A stretch of DNA of 64,000 nt from Muriicola sp041358175 (GTDB lineage Bacteria > Bacteroidota > Bacteroidia > Flavobacteriales > Flavobacteriaceae), in the NCBI RefSeq assembly GCF_041358175.1, contig NZ_JBGKBE010000010.1, positions 34,199 through 98,198 of the forward strand, in the 5' to 3' direction. This document shows positions 1-8,857 of the stretch, in pieces. A program made the position numbers and the translations under genes. The notes beneath the pieces were generated by a model. The model ran no database searches and was not told the origin of the DNA. It was given only the letters and a program-made list of their open reading frames with translations. How positions within the stretch are numbered: position 1 is the stretch's first letter; every line of letters begins with the position of its first letter.

Positions 1-363
1 AAAAGATATACAATCTTACATGCCCTCGACGGCTATGACGAGATCTCCCTTACCGGACTCACGAAAACTATTTCTAATGCTACCGAAGCCATGCTCTCAC
101 CCGAAGATTTTGGTATTTTAAAAATCGAAAAGGAAGACATCCAGGGAGGGGCAACTATAGAAGATTCAGCTCAGATCTTTATGGATATCTTGCAGGGAAA
201 AGGTACCGAAGCCCAGAACCATGTGGTATGTGCAAACGCAGGTATCGCCATAGCAACCGTTAAGGGTCTCACTCCGGCAGAAGGATTTATTTCCGCCCGG
301 GAATCTCTGATGAGTGGTGCCGGTTTAAAAGCATTGAGAACACTTCAAGAACTCAGTAAATAA
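1..363 (+). CDS. trpD: Anthranilate phosphoribosyltransferase, C-terminal part
   Basis: TrpD transfers phosphoribose from PRPP to anthranilate, the second committed step of tryptophan synthesis in the cytoplasm. The reading frame is open from base 1, so the N-terminal two thirds lie outside the window. The visible 120 residues begin KRYTILHALDGYDEISLTG, a well conserved stretch of the TrpD catalytic domain, and end with the helical tail SARESLMSGAGLKALRTLQ. Its stop codon overlaps the ATG of trpC by one base (TAATG), so the genes are translationally coupled. trpE and trpG presumably lie upstream. Family call is firm from sequence and operon context. Confidence 0.93.
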   Translation, partial: KRYTILHALDGYDEISLTGLTKTISNATEAMLSPEDFGILKIEKEDIQGGATIEDSAQIFMDILQGKGTEAQNHVVCANAGIAIATVKGLTPAEGFISARESLMSGAGLKALRTLQELSK

Positions 364-1148
364 TGGACATCCTTCAAAAAATAGTTAAGCACAAAAAGCG
401 CGAGGTCGCTTTAAAAAAAGAGCTGGTCCCGGTCCATCAGCTAGAGGCAAGTAGTCTGTTTCAACGCCCTGCCCTATCCCTTTCAGCTGCATTGAGAAAA
501 AGCGCATCCGGTGTTATAGCCGAATTCAAGAGAAGATCCCCTTCAAAATCGGTAATCAACCATCACAGCCCCGTTCACGAGGTAGCCATGGGTTATGAGC
601 AAGCCGGCATCTGTGGGATGTCTGTACTTACAGATGGGCATTTCTTCGGGGGCAGTCTGGAGGATTTGCAAATGGCGAGGGCGACCACAAACATACCGTT
701 GCTGAGAAAAGATTTTATGATCGATGAATACCAGTTCTTTGAAGCCAGGGCCCACGGAGCCGACGTCATTTTACTGATTGCGGCCATCCTGGATAAAAAT
801 ACGATCAGAAGATTTACAGATCTGGCGCACGAACTGGGTTTAGAAGTATTACTGGAAGTCCATGACGAAAAAGAATTAATGCGGTCCCTTCTGCCGGATA
901 TCGATATGATAGGAGTTAATAACAGGAACTTAAAAACATTTGAAGTCTCCCTTGAAACCAGCAGAAAACTGGCTGCTGATATTCCCGGTGAGATTGTAAA
1001 AGTCTCAGAAAGTGGCCTTTCCAATATTGAGTCGATTCGCGAACTGAGGGGGATGGGATATCGTGGATTCCTCATCGGGGAAACCTTTATGGCAACAGAA
1101 GATCCAGGGCGGAAGGCTACCGAATTTATAAAAACACTTGAACAATGA
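363..1148 (+). CDS. trpC: Indole-3-glycerol phosphate synthase
   Basis: Closes the indole ring: CdRP is decarboxylated and cyclised to indole-3-glycerol phosphate. The 261-residue protein is a single TIM barrel of normal length. Family motifs are visible: IAEFKRRSPSKS near residue 52 (catalytic lysine on beta strand 1), LLRKDFMIDEYQ near 115, IGVNNRNLKTFEV near 180 and VSESGL near 215. TrpC is a stand-alone enzyme here, not fused to TrpF as in enterobacteria. It starts inside the trpD stop codon and its own stop overlaps trpF (ATGA), so it sits in a tightly coupled trp operon. Confidence 0.96.
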   Translation: MDILQKIVKHKKREVALKKELVPVHQLEASSLFQRPALSLSAALRKSASGVIAEFKRRSPSKSVINHHSPVHEVAMGYEQAGICGMSVLTDGHFFGGSLEDLQMARATTNIPLLRKDFMIDEYQFFEARAHGADVILLIAAILDKNTIRRFTDLAHELGLEVLLEVHDEKELMRSLLPDIDMIGVNNRNLKTFEVSLETSRKLAADIPGEIVKVSESGLSNIESIRELRGMGYRGFLIGETFMATEDPGRKATEFIKTLEQ

Positions 1149-1804
1149 AGATCAAGGTTTGCGGGATGAAATTTCAAGAAAATATAGCAGAGGTGACAGG
1201 TCTGCAACCTGATTATTTGGGATTTATTCTATGGGAAAAATCCCCCAGGTTTTTTAATGGCAAAATCAGCTCCCTTCCCAAAACCCTGAAAAAGGTAGGC
1301 GTATTTGTAGATGCACCTTTGAATGAAATAGTTGAAAAAGTCCGAACCATGTCACTGGACTATGTTCAATTGCACGGCGCTGAAACTCCGGAATTTTGTT
1401 CCCGGCTGAAAGAGGCGCTATCCACAAACAATGAATTGAAGGATGAAGTCCGGAACAGCGTTGGAATTATCAAGGCTATAGGGGTTGGTGATTCTTTTCC
1501 GTTTGAGAATCTGAAGCCCTATGAGGAGGTTGTGGAATATTTTTTATTTGACACTAAAGGCCCCTTACCCGGGGGAAATGGCTATGCATTTAACTGGGAG
1601 CTTCTGAATTCCTACACCTTGCAAACCCCTTTTTTCCTGAGCGGAGGAATTGGATTAAACGACATGGACAAACTAAGGAAGTTCCTGAACAGCTCCCTGG
1701 CATCAAAATGTCATGCTGTTGATGTAAACAGTGCCTTTGAAATCGAACCTGGATTAAAGAAAAAAGAAGATTTAGATACTTTTATTAAAAAAATAAAGCA
1801 GTGA
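1145..1804 (+). CDS. trpF: Phosphoribosylanthranilate isomerase
   Basis: Amadori isomerisation of phosphoribosylanthranilate to CdRP, the step before TrpC. The 219-residue protein begins MKIKVCGMKFQENI, the typical TrpF first strand with the catalytic cysteine, and carries YVQLHGAE (strand 3 to 4 region), FLFDTKG with the catalytic aspartate, and FLSGGIG, the phosphate-binding loop. Its ATG overlaps the trpC stop (ATGA at 1145-1148) and its stop overlaps the likely GTG start of trpB. Position between trpC and trpB supports the call. Confidence 0.95.
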   Translation: MKIKVCGMKFQENIAEVTGLQPDYLGFILWEKSPRFFNGKISSLPKTLKKVGVFVDAPLNEIVEKVRTMSLDYVQLHGAETPEFCSRLKEALSTNNELKDEVRNSVGIIKAIGVGDSFPFENLKPYEEVVEYFLFDTKGPLPGGNGYAFNWELLNSYTLQTPFFLSGGIGLNDMDKLRKFLNSSLASKCHAVDVNSAFEIEPGLKKKEDLDTFIKKIKQ

Positions 1805-2991
1805 AAATGAATACTTATCAAGCCGATGAGAAAGGTTATTACGGAGAATTCGGAGGAGCTTTTATTCCCGAAATGCTCTATCCCAATACTGAAGAACTCC
1901 GGCAGAATTACCTCAGTATTATGGAAGACCCGGCTTTTAAGTCGGAATTCCATCAACTTTTAAAAGATTATGTGGGAAGGCCTACTCCGCTCTATTTCGC
2001 CAAACGCCTATCCGAGAAATATCAGACCAAAATCTACCTGAAACGGGAAGATCTTTGTCATACCGGAGCCCATAAGGTAAATAATACCATCGGGCAAATC
2101 CTGATGGCCAAAAAGTTAGGAAAGAATCGCATCATCGCAGAAACAGGGGCAGGACAGCACGGTGTTGCTACAGCTACAGTCTGTGCGCTAATGGGAATCC
2201 AGTGCATAGTCTATATGGGGGAAATCGACATTGCCCGTCAGGCGCCCAATGTTGCACGAATGAAAATGCTGGGTGCTGAAGTAAGGCCTGCACTCTCGGG
2301 AAGCAGAACATTAAAAGATGCGACTAATGAAGCTATACGCGACTGGATCAATAATCCTGTTGACACCCACTACATCATTGGTTCTGTAGTTGGTCCTCAC
2401 CCCTACCCCGATATGGTAGCGCGGTTTCAGGCTGTAATCTCTGAAGAAATTAAATGGCAGCTTAAAGAGAAAGAGGGGAAGGAACAACCGGATTATCTTG
2501 TGGCTTGTGTTGGTGGGGGAAGTAACGCCGCAGGCACTTATTACCATTACCTCGATAATGAAGAGGTAGGAATTATAGCCGTGGAAGCCGCCGGAAAAGG
2601 TGTGAATTCAGGTGAAAGTGCCGCCACCTCAGCTCTTGGAAAAGTAGGGATAATTCATGGGAGTAAAACGCTGCTAATGCAAACCGCAGACGGGCAAATC
2701 ACAGAACCTTACTCTATTTCTGCCGGACTCGATTATCCGGGGGTTGGACCCATGCATGCCAATTTGTACAAAACAGGTCGGGCCGAATTTATTGCAATCA
2801 CAGACGAAGAAGCTATGGAAGCTGGCCTGATGGTCTCCAAACTGGAGGGGATTATCCCGGCTATTGAAACTTCACATGCCTTCGCCATATTCGATTATAA
2901 AAAATTTAAAGAAGATGATATAGTGGTAATCAACTTATCGGGACGTGGGGACAAAGACCTGCAGACCTATATCGACTATTTTAATTTGTAG
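1801..2991 (+). CDS. trpB: Tryptophan synthase beta chain
   Basis: PLP enzyme condensing indole with serine to give tryptophan; forms the alpha2-beta2 complex with TrpA. The PLP lysine is in CHTGAHKVNN (Lys92 counting from the GTG start), and the phosphate-binding glycine run GGGSNAAG is present. Length of about 396 is standard for TrpB1. Two starts are possible: GTG at 1801, overlapping the trpF stop as GTGA, or ATG at 1807. The overlap form fits the coupling seen throughout this operon. Followed after 33 bases by trpA. Confidence 0.97.
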   Translation: MKMNTYQADEKGYYGEFGGAFIPEMLYPNTEELRQNYLSIMEDPAFKSEFHQLLKDYVGRPTPLYFAKRLSEKYQTKIYLKREDLCHTGAHKVNNTIGQILMAKKLGKNRIIAETGAGQHGVATATVCALMGIQCIVYMGEIDIARQAPNVARMKMLGAEVRPALSGSRTLKDATNEAIRDWINNPVDTHYIIGSVVGPHPYPDMVARFQAVISEEIKWQLKEKEGKEQPDYLVACVGGGSNAAGTYYHYLDNEEVGIIAVEAAGKGVNSGESAATSALGKVGIIHGSKTLLMQTADGQITEPYSISAGLDYPGVGPMHANLYKTGRAEFIAITDEEAMEAGLMVSKLEGIIPAIETSHAFAIFDYKKFKEDDIVVINLSGRGDKDLQTYIDYFNL

Positions 2992-3024
2992 AGTGTTGAC
3001 AAATCCGGTTTATCTGATAAAAAC

Positions 3025-3789
3025 ATGAACAGAATTCAAGAAAAACTTAAGGAAGATCACAAGTTGCTGTCGATCTATTTCACAGCCGGTTATCCAGAAT
3101 TAGAGGACACGGTCTCCGTTATTGAAAAATTGGAGAAATCCGGGGTCGATATGATTGAGATAGGTTTACCCTTCAGCGATCCCCTAGCAGACGGGCCTAC
3201 CATACAGGAGAGTTCAACTGCTGCCCTTAAAAATGGAATGCATACACAGCTCCTCTTTGAACATCTTAAGGATATTCGCAAGACAGTATCCATACCCCTT
3301 ATCATCATGGGTTATTTTAATCCTGTTCTTCAATATGGAGTAAAAGCATTTTGCGAAAAATGTGAGGAGATTGGAATTGACGGACTCATTCTCCCCGACC
3401 TTCCCCTTGATGTCTATCAGGAAGAATACGAGGAGATTTTCAGGGCTCATGGATTACTCAATATCTTCCTGATCACTCCTCAGACCAGTGATGATCGGAT
3501 TAGAAAAATAGATGGTGGTTCAGAAGGATTTATCTATATGGTGAGTTCTGCAAGTACCACCGGGGCCAAGTCTGGTTTTGGTGAGGAGCAAAAAGAGTAT
3601 TTTGATCGAATTGCAGCAATGGAACTAAAAAATCCTCAAATCGTAGGTTTTGGAATAAGTAATGCGGCCACTTTTAATCAGGCGACTTCGAAAGCAAAAG
3701 GGGCCATCATCGGTTCTGCCTTTATTAAAATGCTGACCGAAAAAGGAACTCAGGGAATCGACTCTTTTGTTAAATCCATAAAACCGTAA
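3025..3789 (+). CDS. trpA: Tryptophan synthase alpha chain
   Basis: Cleaves indole-3-glycerol phosphate and channels indole to TrpB. The 254-residue TIM barrel has MIEIGLPFSDPLADGPTIQ, which holds the two catalytic acids (Glu45 and Asp56, equivalent to Salmonella Glu49 and Asp60), and a normal phosphate-binding end GFGIS...GAIIGSAF. It is the last classical trp gene. The 33-base gap after trpB is the longest spacing in the operon, and I see no promoter or terminator in it. Confidence 0.97.
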   Translation: MNRIQEKLKEDHKLLSIYFTAGYPELEDTVSVIEKLEKSGVDMIEIGLPFSDPLADGPTIQESSTAALKNGMHTQLLFEHLKDIRKTVSIPLIIMGYFNPVLQYGVKAFCEKCEEIGIDGLILPDLPLDVYQEEYEEIFRAHGLLNIFLITPQTSDDRIRKIDGGSEGFIYMVSSASTTGAKSGFGEEQKEYFDRIAAMELKNPQIVGFGISNAATFNQATSKAKGAIIGSAFIKMLTEKGTQGIDSFVKSIKP

Positions 3790-3791
3790 AA

Positions 3792-4013
3792 TTGGAACTA
3801 CTTAATAACTGGAAATTGATGCTTTTGCTCTGCCTTACCCTGGGCCTTGCACCCTATTTCCCCGAACCTCATCTCTGGGGCAAAATCAAGTGGGTAGCCG
3901 GTGGTGCTACCGGAATGGCTTTTATGGACTGGTTCGACCTTCTTCTGCACGGCACCCCATTTTTATTATTGCTTCGTGCAGTCATAATTAAAATAAGAAC
4001 CCCTAAGCAATAG
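3792..4013 (+). CDS. Small predicted membrane protein downstream of trpA
   Basis: A 73-residue protein with a TTG start two bases after the trpA stop, so probably read from the trp transcript. It has two hydrophobic stretches, MLLLCLTLGLAPYF near residues 10-23 and PFLLLLRAVII near 56-66, separated by a conserved-looking WGKIKWVAGGATGMAFMDW segment, and a basic C terminus. This suggests a small inner-membrane protein. I do not recognise a function. The lack of an ATG makes the exact start uncertain, but codon use and spacing favour a real gene. Confidence 0.7.
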   Translation: MELLNNWKLMLLLCLTLGLAPYFPEPHLWGKIKWVAGGATGMAFMDWFDLLLHGTPFLLLLRAVIIKIRTPKQ

Positions 4014-4062
4014 GAGTTGAGAATTGTTTACATTTAATTTTTTTTTATAGAGCCCTGATACC

Positions 4063-5559
4063 ATGAACAAGCTTTTTACACTGATTACGATTGTCTGTAT
4101 TGGGATGATGGCCTATCCGCAGACCGATATTGCTATAAAATCACAGGTAAGACATGCCATTGACGAGTTAGTACAATTTGTGGCTATCCCTAATGATGCG
4201 CTTGAAGAAGCCGACATCAATCGAAACCTCAGCTGGCTTACTACCCGATTTAATGATCGGGGATTTAATACTTCTGTACTTCCCACAGAAGGAAGACCGC
4301 TGTTTTTTGCAGCCCTCCCAATGGAAGATGACAAGCCCACCATACTGATCTATATGCATTTTGACGGGCAATCAGTCGAGCCTGCAAAATGGAACCAACC
4401 CAATCCCTATAAAGTGGAATTAAAATCCCTTGAAAACGGGGTGTTTACTTCCAGGTCCTTCGATGATTTACAGGAAGATGTCAATTATGACTGGCGACTC
4501 TTTGGCAGGTCTACTTCGGATGATAAAGGTCCCATTGTAATGTTACTGAATGCCATTGATTTACTGCAGAAGGATAACAAAGAAATCCCGTTCAACATCA
4601 AGGTCATCCTCGATGGGGAGGAAGAAAAAAGCAGTAAGCCATTGCCTAAAGCGGTAAAGGCATACAAGGATCTACTGGCCGCCGATTTTCTTATAATTAA
4701 TGATGGACCTGTGCATCCCTCGGGTAGCCCAACCGTGGTTTACGGTTGCCGTGGTATAACAACCTTGAGTCTTACCACCTACGGGCCTGAATTACCTCAA
4801 CACAGTGGACATTATGGAAATTATGCCCCTAACCCGGGATTTCAGCTGGCACAATTACTGGCAGAAATGAAAGATACCGATGGAAAAGTAGTTATTCCAG
4901 GTTTTTACAAGGGGATCGAGATCGATGAGGCCACCATGGCTGTTTTAAAAAGCGTACCCGATGACGATTTAAAAATCAACGAACATCTGGCCATTAATAG
5001 TCCTGATAAAGTAGGTGATTTTTACCAGGAATCACTGCAATATCCATCCCTGAACATCCGAGGCCTGGGATCGGGATGGATTGGAGAAAAAGCCAGGACC
5101 ATAGTTCCGGCTACGGCCACCGCCGAAATCGATATCCGACTCGTACCGGAGTCTGATGGCACTACACTTAAGAAGCTGGTTAGGTCGCATATTAAAGAGC
5201 AGGGCTTTTATATAACCGATTCTATCCCTACACGGGAAGAGCGCTTAAATTACCCCAGGCTCATAACTGTTAGGGAAGGACCTGTAACTGATGCTTTCAG
5301 GACTGATTTAAATAATAAATACGGTGATTTTTTAGTCCGTAGCCTGGCGGATGCTTTTGATAAGGATGTGGTTCAAATCAGGATTATGGGAGGTACAGTG
5401 CCTATTGCACCTTTTGTAAATGAATTACAGATCCCGGCTTTTATCGTTCCCATGGTGAATCCGGATAACAACCAGCACAGTCCGAATGAAAATCTCAGGA
5501 TTGGGCAACTCGCCTATGGTATTCAGGTATTTTATCAAATTCTGAGCAACACCCTGTAA
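4063..5559 (+). CDS. Exported M20 family metallopeptidase
   Basis: A dinuclear zinc exopeptidase of the M20 (carboxypeptidase/dipeptidase) family, 498 residues, with an N-terminal signal peptide of about 19 residues ending near AYPQ, so it acts in the periplasm or outside. Metal ligands are visible: His99 and Asp101 in YMHFDGQ, Asp153-Asp154 in GRSTSDDKGP, and the catalytic and ligand glutamates 186-187 in DGEEEKSS. A lid/dimerisation domain follows, then QHSPNENL near the C terminus, which carries the last metal ligand. Peptide substrate unknown. Its stop is 3 bases from the convergent BLUF gene. Confidence 0.9.
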   Translation: MNKLFTLITIVCIGMMAYPQTDIAIKSQVRHAIDELVQFVAIPNDALEEADINRNLSWLTTRFNDRGFNTSVLPTEGRPLFFAALPMEDDKPTILIYMHFDGQSVEPAKWNQPNPYKVELKSLENGVFTSRSFDDLQEDVNYDWRLFGRSTSDDKGPIVMLLNAIDLLQKDNKEIPFNIKVILDGEEEKSSKPLPKAVKAYKDLLAADFLIINDGPVHPSGSPTVVYGCRGITTLSLTTYGPELPQHSGHYGNYAPNPGFQLAQLLAEMKDTDGKVVIPGFYKGIEIDEATMAVLKSVPDDDLKINEHLAINSPDKVGDFYQESLQYPSLNIRGLGSGWIGEKARTIVPATATAEIDIRLVPESDGTTLKKLVRSHIKEQGFYITDSIPTREERLNYPRLITVREGPVTDAFRTDLNNKYGDFLVRSLADAFDKDVVQIRIMGGTVPIAPFVNELQIPAFIVPMVNPDNNQHSPNENLRIGQLAYGIQVFYQILSNTL

Positions 5560-5562
5560 CAA

Positions 5563-6030
5563 TCAGAGGTTTTTGTAGAATTTTGAAGCCGTAAGCAGCG
5601 TAAATATATTATACCAGAATACTTTAGGGGTAAAATCGTTTTTTGTGGAAATGGTATCTAATGCTTCTCTGGCTTTACTAACCAATTCAGCCTTTTCTCC
5701 CAATGCGTATTCGTCCATCGAAATATATCCCATGTCCCAGGATTTAAACTGCCGCATTGATGTCGACCCTTTTGACAAAATTTCAAATTGGAAATGACGC
5801 TTGTCCTTTTTTATTTGGGTGTATAGCTGTTCAACGATTCCTTTTTCACCCTCCAGCAGTTGTATAAAAAAACCCTGATCGAACACCAGGCAGCCTGTAA
5901 TATCATGCTGTTTATTAAAGGTAACAGCCTCACCGACAATCTCCATGATCTTCGAGGCAGTAAGGCCCTCTGCTGCCCTGGAACGATAGGTTAGCTGAAA
6001 TATATTATTATTTATACCATACGAATTCAT
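5563..6030 (-). CDS. BLUF-domain blue-light photoreceptor
   Basis: BLUF domains bind FAD and sense blue light through a Tyr-Gln hydrogen-bond switch. All key positions match AppA: Tyr in LTYRSRA, Asn in FNKQHDITG, Gln in FFIQLLEG, and Trp and Met in SWDMG. There is no output domain, only a C-terminal tail of about 55 residues, so it is a short BLUF that probably acts on a partner. I chose the ATG at 6030, 10 bases after the ppc stop with an A-rich upstream stretch; an in-frame ATG at 6063 would add 11 residues and overlap ppc by 23 bases. Same strand as ppc, so probably one transcript. Confidence 0.92.
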   Translation of the reverse strand: MNSYGINNNIFQLTYRSRAAEGLTASKIMEIVGEAVTFNKQHDITGCLVFDQGFFIQLLEGEKGIVEQLYTQIKKDKRHFQFEILSKGSTSMRQFKSWDMGYISMDEYALGEKAELVSKAREALDTISTKNDFTPKVFWYNIFTLLTASKFYKNL

Positions 6031-6040
6031 GACTTTTTTA

Positions 6041-8587
6041 TCATGCTGAATTTCTACTCGCATTAATATTGCCGTACAAGGACCGTGTTACGATTTTCTC
6101 GTATACCTCTCTGTTTGAGGTTTCCTGACTGATCTTATGAAGTGCGTATTGCTGAATAACTAACAAGGGTAATACAATATTTTCGCGAATTTTTACAGAT
6201 TCACGTGAAACTACCTCGTTCTCCATAAGGATTTTAAAGTTACTGATTTTAAGCAGCATGCGTTTAGAGAGTTCGTACTCTTCATGCAATAATTCCCAGA
6301 ACTCACCAAATTCCGGATCATCTTTCATATATGCAGTAAGTTCAAAATAGGACTTAGATAAAGACATCATACTATTGAGCATCAGGGCTTCAAAAAAGGG
6401 TACTTCCTTGTAGAGTTTTTTTAGTTCACTAAGCCTCCCTTGTTCAACAAGGGCATTGAGGGCTGTTCCTATACCGTAATAGCCCGGAACATTCTGCTTC
6501 AGCTGGCTCCAGGAGCCTACAAAAGATATGGCGCGTAAATCTGAAAGTTCCAGTTTGGCCTTTTGCCCTCTCTTGCCGGGTCTGCTTCCAATGTTGGCCT
6601 TGGTATAATACTTCAGCGTACTTTTATTCTCCAGATAAGGAATAAATTTGGGGTGCTGTTTTAAGGCGTCGTACTTCTTATAACTCAACTGAGACAATTC
6701 TTCTATGAGTTTCCGAGAGGCCGCATTGATCACATGTTCTTTCCCAAAGAGGTTATTAGAAAGTCCTGCAGTGAGTAATTGTTCTGAATTGTGAATAAAC
6801 TGCTCTTTTGTCCCGTAGGTACTGGTAATCGTTTGCCCCTGAATGGTAAGTTGAATCTCATTATTGGCGATATCCCGTGTTTGTGCCGCATAGAAGCGAT
6901 GTGTTTTTCCTCCACCCCGGGCAGGAGGACCGCCTCTGCCATCAAAAAAGATGGCCTTATACCCGTGTTTCGAACATACTTTGGAAAGAGTTTCTTTCGT
7001 TTTAAATATAGACCAGTTGGCCTTGAGATAGCCTCCGTCTTTAGTCCCATCTGAGAAACCTAGCATCATAGTTTGCTTCTGTCCGCGTCTGGCCAGATGA
7101 CTTTGGTATTCCGGAAGTGAAAACAGGGTATTCATGATCTCCTCAGATCGTTCCATCCCTATCATAGTCTCAAAAAGTGGCACTATGTCAAAGGCAATAT
7201 CCTCAGCTGCATATCCGCACCAGCGAAATAGCGCATGAACAAAAAGCACCGAATTGACATCTTCAGAATTGCTGATGATATATCGGTTACACCCGTCTTC
7301 GCCATTCTTTGCTTTGATAGCTTTAAGTTGTTTAATATTGCGAATTGTGTCTTTCTGAATATCGTCATCGAAATCCTTTTCCTCTAATCGTATTTCCTTA
7401 TGAAGCAGAATGTCAATTAGTTTTTTCTCCGGTATTTCAGTAAGCGATTCTTTTGCGATTCCTTGCTTTAAAAGGATTTGCTCTATCAATTGATAGTGCT
7501 TACTGTGATCCTGTCTGATGTCAAGCGTAGCAAAATGAGTTCTGAAAATACTCACCTTATCCATAAGCTTTTCGAGGTCCTCACTGTATAAGCTCTGATA
7601 CCTACTTTCAAGCATTTCGCTAATCTCCTTCAGGGGGGCCATGATCTCATCGAAACTCAGGGCCTTACCTGCGTCGAACATAGCAACATAGAGTTGGTCC
7701 TGCAATTGATTTAGTGGCTTTTGAAGTCCTTTAAAAGTAAGTTTCTTCCTGAGTCTTTTTAGTTCATTGTAATAGCACTTCATAAGGGTAATCCGAAGCT
7801 CATCGGCTACACTTTTAGTAATTTCAGCCGTTACAAAAGGGTTCCCATCGCGATCTCCCCCGGGCCAGAATCCCAGTTTTAAAATATCATAGTTGACGAA
7901 ATTTTCCTTGTGAACATTGGCTTTTATATAGCTGTAGAGTTCCCCAACCGCATCGTAGTAGATATTTCTGAGGATATAAATAATATTTTTAGCTTCCTCA
8001 AGAGGAGTTGGTTTTTTGGCATTGATCAAAGAAGTAAGGCCCAGTTGCTGTAATACCACATCAATATCATTGATTTTATCCTCTAGAATCAATTGTCTTA
8101 ACTCCTCAATAATATCAAGCACAGCCGGCGTGTAGAATTGTGTGGGATGTGCGGTTAGGACGATGCGGGCGCTAAAGGACTCCAGTTGTTTCGATATTGT
8201 ATTCCAGTTCTTCGTCTTGTCGACCATCTGGAAATAATCCCTGATAGACCTCGAAGTGCTGTATTCGTGTAGTTTGGGAAAAGCCGCATCCTCTACGCTA
8301 TCATACAATACAACTTGTCTTTCCACGTATTGTATGATCCTGAACATAAAGTCGACTTTATCCTTTTCACTGGAAATCTCGGCGTAATTCTCAAAAAAAT
8401 GATCGAGTATTTCCTGTGGTTTCAGTCCGGATTGCAGGCCCTTTTCACACTGATAGAAAAGAAGGGGGATCATTACCCCTATATTTTCAATATTTTGGTA
8501 TGGGAGGTTGAGAAACAAGCTGTTGTAAACATAGAACTTGTTGGTGACCAGTTTTTTAAATTCTTCAAGGCGTTTGCTTTGTGGCAT
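6041..8587 (-). CDS. ppc: Phosphoenolpyruvate carboxylase
   Basis: Carboxylates PEP with bicarbonate to oxaloacetate, the main anaplerotic CO2-fixing step. The 848-residue protein is slightly short for the family. The catalytic histidine is in VLTAHPTQF near residue 147 (usual motif ends HPTE), and the glycine-rich loop reads FFDGRGGPPARGGGKTH near 547 (usual FHGRGG). GSRPGKRGQ near 660 is the phosphate/bicarbonate region. It ends NASRNSA rather than the common QNTG. These deviations look lineage-specific rather than inactivating. The BLUF gene follows within 10 bases. A 9-bp inverted repeat lies upstream of the start. Confidence 0.95.
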   Translation of the reverse strand: MPQSKRLEEFKKLVTNKFYVYNSLFLNLPYQNIENIGVMIPLLFYQCEKGLQSGLKPQEILDHFFENYAEISSEKDKVDFMFRIIQYVERQVVLYDSVEDAAFPKLHEYSTSRSIRDYFQMVDKTKNWNTISKQLESFSARIVLTAHPTQFYTPAVLDIIEELRQLILEDKINDIDVVLQQLGLTSLINAKKPTPLEEAKNIIYILRNIYYDAVGELYSYIKANVHKENFVNYDILKLGFWPGGDRDGNPFVTAEITKSVADELRITLMKCYYNELKRLRKKLTFKGLQKPLNQLQDQLYVAMFDAGKALSFDEIMAPLKEISEMLESRYQSLYSEDLEKLMDKVSIFRTHFATLDIRQDHSKHYQLIEQILLKQGIAKESLTEIPEKKLIDILLHKEIRLEEKDFDDDIQKDTIRNIKQLKAIKAKNGEDGCNRYIISNSEDVNSVLFVHALFRWCGYAAEDIAFDIVPLFETMIGMERSEEIMNTLFSLPEYQSHLARRGQKQTMMLGFSDGTKDGGYLKANWSIFKTKETLSKVCSKHGYKAIFFDGRGGPPARGGGKTHRFYAAQTRDIANNEIQLTIQGQTITSTYGTKEQFIHNSEQLLTAGLSNNLFGKEHVINAASRKLIEELSQLSYKKYDALKQHPKFIPYLENKSTLKYYTKANIGSRPGKRGQKAKLELSDLRAISFVGSWSQLKQNVPGYYGIGTALNALVEQGRLSELKKLYKEVPFFEALMLNSMMSLSKSYFELTAYMKDDPEFGEFWELLHEEYELSKRMLLKISNFKILMENEVVSRESVKIRENIVLPLLVIQQYALHKISQETSNREVYEKIVTRSLYGNINASRNSA

Positions 8588-8614
8588 ATGATTAACTATA
8601 CTAGTTTGGTTGAA

Positions 8615-8664
8615 CCGATAATTTAATCGGATTTAGCGCGGTAAAGATCATCATTAATCCGATT
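8615..8664. repeat. Inverted repeats upstream of ppc
   Basis: Two overlapping dyads lie 28-77 bases upstream of the ppc start: CCGAT (8615-8619) with ATCGG (8626-8630), and AATCGGATT (8625-8633) with AATCCGATT (8656-8664). They could be an operator or alternative RNA stems. No transcription factor is assigned. Confidence 0.5.
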
Positions 8665-8823
8665 CTAATCTGTTTTGGAGAACCGAAATAACAAAATAAG
8701 GCATACTGACAACAAAACCAACAGCCTTCACAACAATGATTATCCCTTTCCCATCCCCGGTCATATATTGCAGATGTAATTATTGATAACAATTTTTCAT
8801 TTTCACATAGTGTTCTCGTTAAA

Positions 8824-8855
8824 GGGCCCTGTTTTAAAGCAGGGTTCTTTTTTTT
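8824..8855 (+). terminator. Orphan intrinsic terminator, plus strand
   Basis: GGGCCCTG (8824-8831) pairs with CAGGGTTC (8840-8847) as an 8-bp stem with two G-U pairs, followed by eight T (8848-8855). In minus-strand RNA the two wobble pairs become A-C mismatches and only TTT follows, so the hairpin is better suited to a plus-strand transcript, although no plus-strand gene precedes it. It may still serve the minus-strand gene ending at 8858 weakly. Confidence 0.55.
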
Positions 8856-8857
8856 GC

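Noticed and set aside
593..1207. 204-codon minus-strand frame opposite trpC
   Set aside because: Serine-rich shadow of the strongly conserved trpC and trpF genes.
8601..8792. 63-codon minus-strand frame upstream of ppc
   Set aside because: Cysteine and tryptophan-rich composition with no family resemblance; it covers inverted repeats and the likely ppc control region.
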